Assembly: GCF_016864555.1 (NCBI RefSeq)
Contig: NZ_CP044011.1
Location: 1,693,501 to 1,757,500 of the forward strand
Direction of reading: 5' to 3'
Source: Sinorhizobium sp. BG8
Lineage (GTDB): Bacteria > Pseudomonadota > Alphaproteobacteria > Rhizobiales > Rhizobiaceae
DNA: 64,000 nucleotides
The first letter of the stretch is position 1. Each line of letters begins with the position of its first letter. Position numbers and translations under genes: made by a program. The notes under the pieces are model-generated. The model worked only from the letters and a program-made list of their open reading frames with translations. It was not told the DNA's origin and did no database searches. Shown piece after piece: positions 62,187 to 64,000 of the stretch.

Positions 62187-64000
62187 ATGCCCGATCTCCT
62201 GCTCGAACTCCGCTCCGAGGAAATCCCCGCCCGCATGCAGCGCAAGGCTGCCGGGGATCTGAGAAAGCTCGTCACCGATGCACTCGTGGATGCGGGGCTC
62301 ACCTACGAAGGTGCCAAGGAATACTGGACGCCGCGTCGCCTTACCCTCGACATCCGCGGTCTGAACGCCCGGTCGGCCGATATCCGCGAGGAGCGCAAAG
62401 GCCCGCGAACCGACGCCAACGAGAAGGCGATCGAAGGATTCCTGCGCGGCGCCGGGCTGAGCTCGATCAGCGAGGCGCACGTTCACAGCGATCCCAAGAA
62501 GGGCGATTTCTATGTCGCCCACATCGTCAAGCCCGGCCGCGGAGCCGAGGAGATTATCGCTGAGGTCATGCCGGGCATCGTCCGCGACTTCCCCTGGCCG
62601 AAGTCGATGCGCTGGGGGGCAGCGTCCGCAAGGCCGGGCGCGCTGCGCTGGGTTCGCCCGCTGCAGTCGATCGTCTGCCTTTTCGGCTCCGAGACCGAGG
62701 AGACGCGCGTCGTTGCCTTCGAAGTCGACGGGATTGCTGCCGGTAACGTCACCTTCGGGCATCGCTTCCATGCGCCCGAGGCCTTCACCGTCCGGCGCTT
62801 CGATGACTACGTGGCGCAGCTGGAAAAGGCGAAGGTGATCCTCGATGCGGAGCGCCGCAAGCAGATCATCGCGGCAGATGCCGCCAATGTAGCCTTCGCC
62901 AACGGCCTTGAGCTGGTCGAGGATGAGGGCCTTCTCGAAGAGGTCTCCGGCCTCGTCGAATGGCCGCAGGTGCTGATGGGCACCTTCGAGGAGGAGTTCC
63001 TGGCGATCCCCTCCGAGATCATCCGCTTGACGATCAAGACCAACCAGAAGTGTTTCGTCACGCGCGCGCCCGGCGAAGAGAAGCTCTCCAACCGCTTCGT
63101 CCTCGTCTCCAACATCGAGGCAAAGGACGGCGGCAAGGAAATCGTTCACGGCAACGGCAAGGTGGTGCGCGCGCGCCTTTCGGACGCCAAGCACTTCTGG
63201 ACCCGGGACCAGGGGGACCTGCCGGATCTCGAGACGCTCAAGCCGTCCGCGGAAAAATTCGGCCTCGATCTCGCCAGACCGCTCGACCAGCGCATGGCCA
63301 AGCTCGACGCCCTGAACGTGACCTTCCACGCAAAGCTCGGCTCGCAGGGCGAGCGCGTGGCGCGCATCCGGACGCTGGCCGCCGCTCTTGCAAAGGCGAC
63401 CGGCGCAGATCCCACGCTGACGGACCGGGCGGTCGTGCTTGCCAAGGCCGATTTGCGCACCGAGGCAGTCGGGGAGTTCCCCGAGCTCCAGGGCATCATG
63501 GGCCGCAAGTACGCCCTTCTCCAGGGAGAAGCGCCTGCCGTCGCGGAAGCGATAGAGGACCACTACAAGCCGCAGGGACCCTCGGACCGCGTCCCCACCG
63601 ATCCGGTGGCGGTAACGGTGGCGCTCGCGGACAAGCTGGATACGCTCGTCGGCTTCTGGGCCATCGACGAAAAGCCGACGGGATCCAAGGACCCCTACGC
63701 CTTGCGCCGGGCAGCACTCGGCGTCATCCGCATCCTTCTCGAACGCGGCATCCGGTTGCCTCTGTTGACGGTTGCAAGTGATCTCGACCTGCTCTCCTTC
63801 TTCCACGATCGTCTGAAGGTCTATCTCCGCGATCTCGGCGCGCGCCATGACCTGATCGATGCCGTCCTGACTCCCGACGCCGACGACCTCCTGATGGTCG
63901 CGCGCCGCGTCGAGGCGCTCACGGCCTTCATCACCTCGGAAGACGGCCAGAACCTGCTTGCCGGCACGAAGCGCGCCACGCAGCTCCTCGCCGCTGAGGA
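62187..64000 (+). CDS. glyS: glycyl-tRNA synthetase beta chain, 5' part (runs off the window)
   Basis: GlyS is the tRNA-binding beta subunit partner of GlyQ. The frame opens at ATG 62187 ([18 protein letters not shown]) and continues to the window edge without a stop, giving about 604 residues of a protein that is usually near 700. KSMRWG near residue 138 and [17 protein letters not shown] near 275 are typical. The ribosome-binding site is weak. A frame antisense to this gene is longer than 600 codons and is a shadow. Confidence 0.97.
   Translation, partial: MPDLLLELRSEEIPARMQRKAAGDLRKLVTDALVDAGLTYEGAKEYWTPRRLTLDIRGLNARSADIREERKGPRTDANEKAIEGFLRGAGLSSISEAHVHSDPKKGDFYVAHIVKPGRGAEEIIAEVMPGIVRDFPWPKSMRWGAASARPGALRWVRPLQSIVCLFGSETEETRVVAFEVDGIAAGNVTFGHRFHAPEAFTVRRFDDYVAQLEKAKVILDAERRKQIIAADAANVAFANGLELVEDEGLLEEVSGLVEWPQVLMGTFEEEFLAIPSEIIRLTIKTNQKCFVTRAPGEEKLSNRFVLVSNIEAKDGGKEIVHGNGKVVRARLSDAKHFWTRDQGDLPDLETLKPSAEKFGLDLARPLDQRMAKLDALNVTFHAKLGSQGERVARIRTLAAALAKATGADPTLTDRAVVLAKADLRTEAVGEFPELQGIMGRKYALLQGEAPAVAEAIEDHYKPQGPSDRVPTDPVAVTVALADKLDTLVGFWAIDEKPTGSKDPYALRRAALGVIRILLERGIRLPLLTVASDLDLLSFFHDRLKVYLRDLGARHDLIDAVLTPDADDLLMVARRVEALTAFITSEDGQNLLAGTKRATQLLAAE

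Noticed and set aside
61821-63848. A 675-codon open frame antisense to glyS, and other long antisense frames such as 3145-4896 (antisense to ileS) and 48010-50769
   Set aside because: GC-rich codon bias opens long frames on the opposite strand; the sense products are clear housekeeping proteins and the antisense translations have no domain character.
1-64000. Search for insertion sequences, integrases, phage genes, toxin-antitoxin pairs, CRISPR arrays, tRNA and rRNA
   Set aside because: None was recognised; the gene content is ordinary chromosomal.

Overview
The window is 64 kb of dense, GC-rich alphaproteobacterial chromosome. It most likely comes from Rhizobiaceae (Sinorhizobium/Ensifer, Rhizobium or a close relative). 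Supporting signs are the split F-type ATP synthase cluster atpI-B-E-F'-F, the order pmbA / inositol-monophosphatase-like / DUF4170 / waaA / lpxK / DUF2093 / mutL, the LuxR-type tandem next to dgoK-dgoA, and alphaproteobacterial regulatory motifs (CtrA TTAA-N7-TTAA and LexA GAAC-N7-GAAC). Most of it is core chromosome. I see no insertion sequence, prophage, CRISPR array, rRNA or tRNA.

Layout. 1-8.3 kb: the end of a ChrA-type transporter, a HAD phosphatase, ribF, ileS, a lipoprotein, a GNAT acetyltransferase and a GGDEF protein. 8.3-12.2 kb: tadA against rluB-rsmD-patatin. 12.2-22.1 kb: a KefB-type antiporter, pmbA, a cysQ-like gene, DUF4170, the Kdo/lipid A genes waaA and lpxK with a HAD gene between them, DUF2093 and mutL. 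22.2-26.1 kb: a co-directional signalling block (PAS-PAS-REC-REC protein without a kinase, GGDEF-EAL protein, PilZ protein) with a perfect CtrA box ahead of it. 26.1-29.0 kb: a LysR regulator divergent from a non-pyrrolysine MttB-family methyltransferase, followed by what I read as a decayed flavin oxidoreductase gene with two offsetting frameshifts. 29.0-34.0 kb: a PRC-barrel protein and a galactonate-type operon (SDR, dgoK, dgoA, SMP-30 lactonase) divergent from an IclR regulator; the first gene, the SDR, carries an apparent one-base frameshift. 34.0-35.9 kb: two tandem LuxR-type regulators. 36.0-41.7 kb: a cysteine-free Mrp/ApbC, corA, kup and a SleB-like hydrolase behind a CtrA box. 41.9-44.8 kb: the ATP synthase Fo operon with a good promoter, hairpins on both sides of atpE and an intrinsic terminator. 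45.1-55 kb: rnhB, a radical SAM protein with an SOS box, moaB-ispE-TPR, a polyprenyl diphosphate synthase, DUF2007-methyltransferase and mntH. 55.1-64 kb: an S49 peptidase, an epimerase-like protein, glyQ, lemA-DUF2207 and the start of glyS.

Functionally the window mixes housekeeping genes (aminoacyl-tRNA synthetases, FMN/FAD, ATP synthase, LPS core, isoprenoids, mismatch repair, RNA modification) with one sugar-acid pathway, one methylamine-type locus, cation transport (K, Mg, Mn) and several signalling genes. The points most worth checking are the kinase-less PAS-REC / c-di-GMP block, the LuxR pair lacking the usual acyl-homoserine-lactone aspartate, the SOS-boxed radical SAM gene, the hairpins flanking atpE, and the two damaged genes at 28.7 and 33.1 kb.
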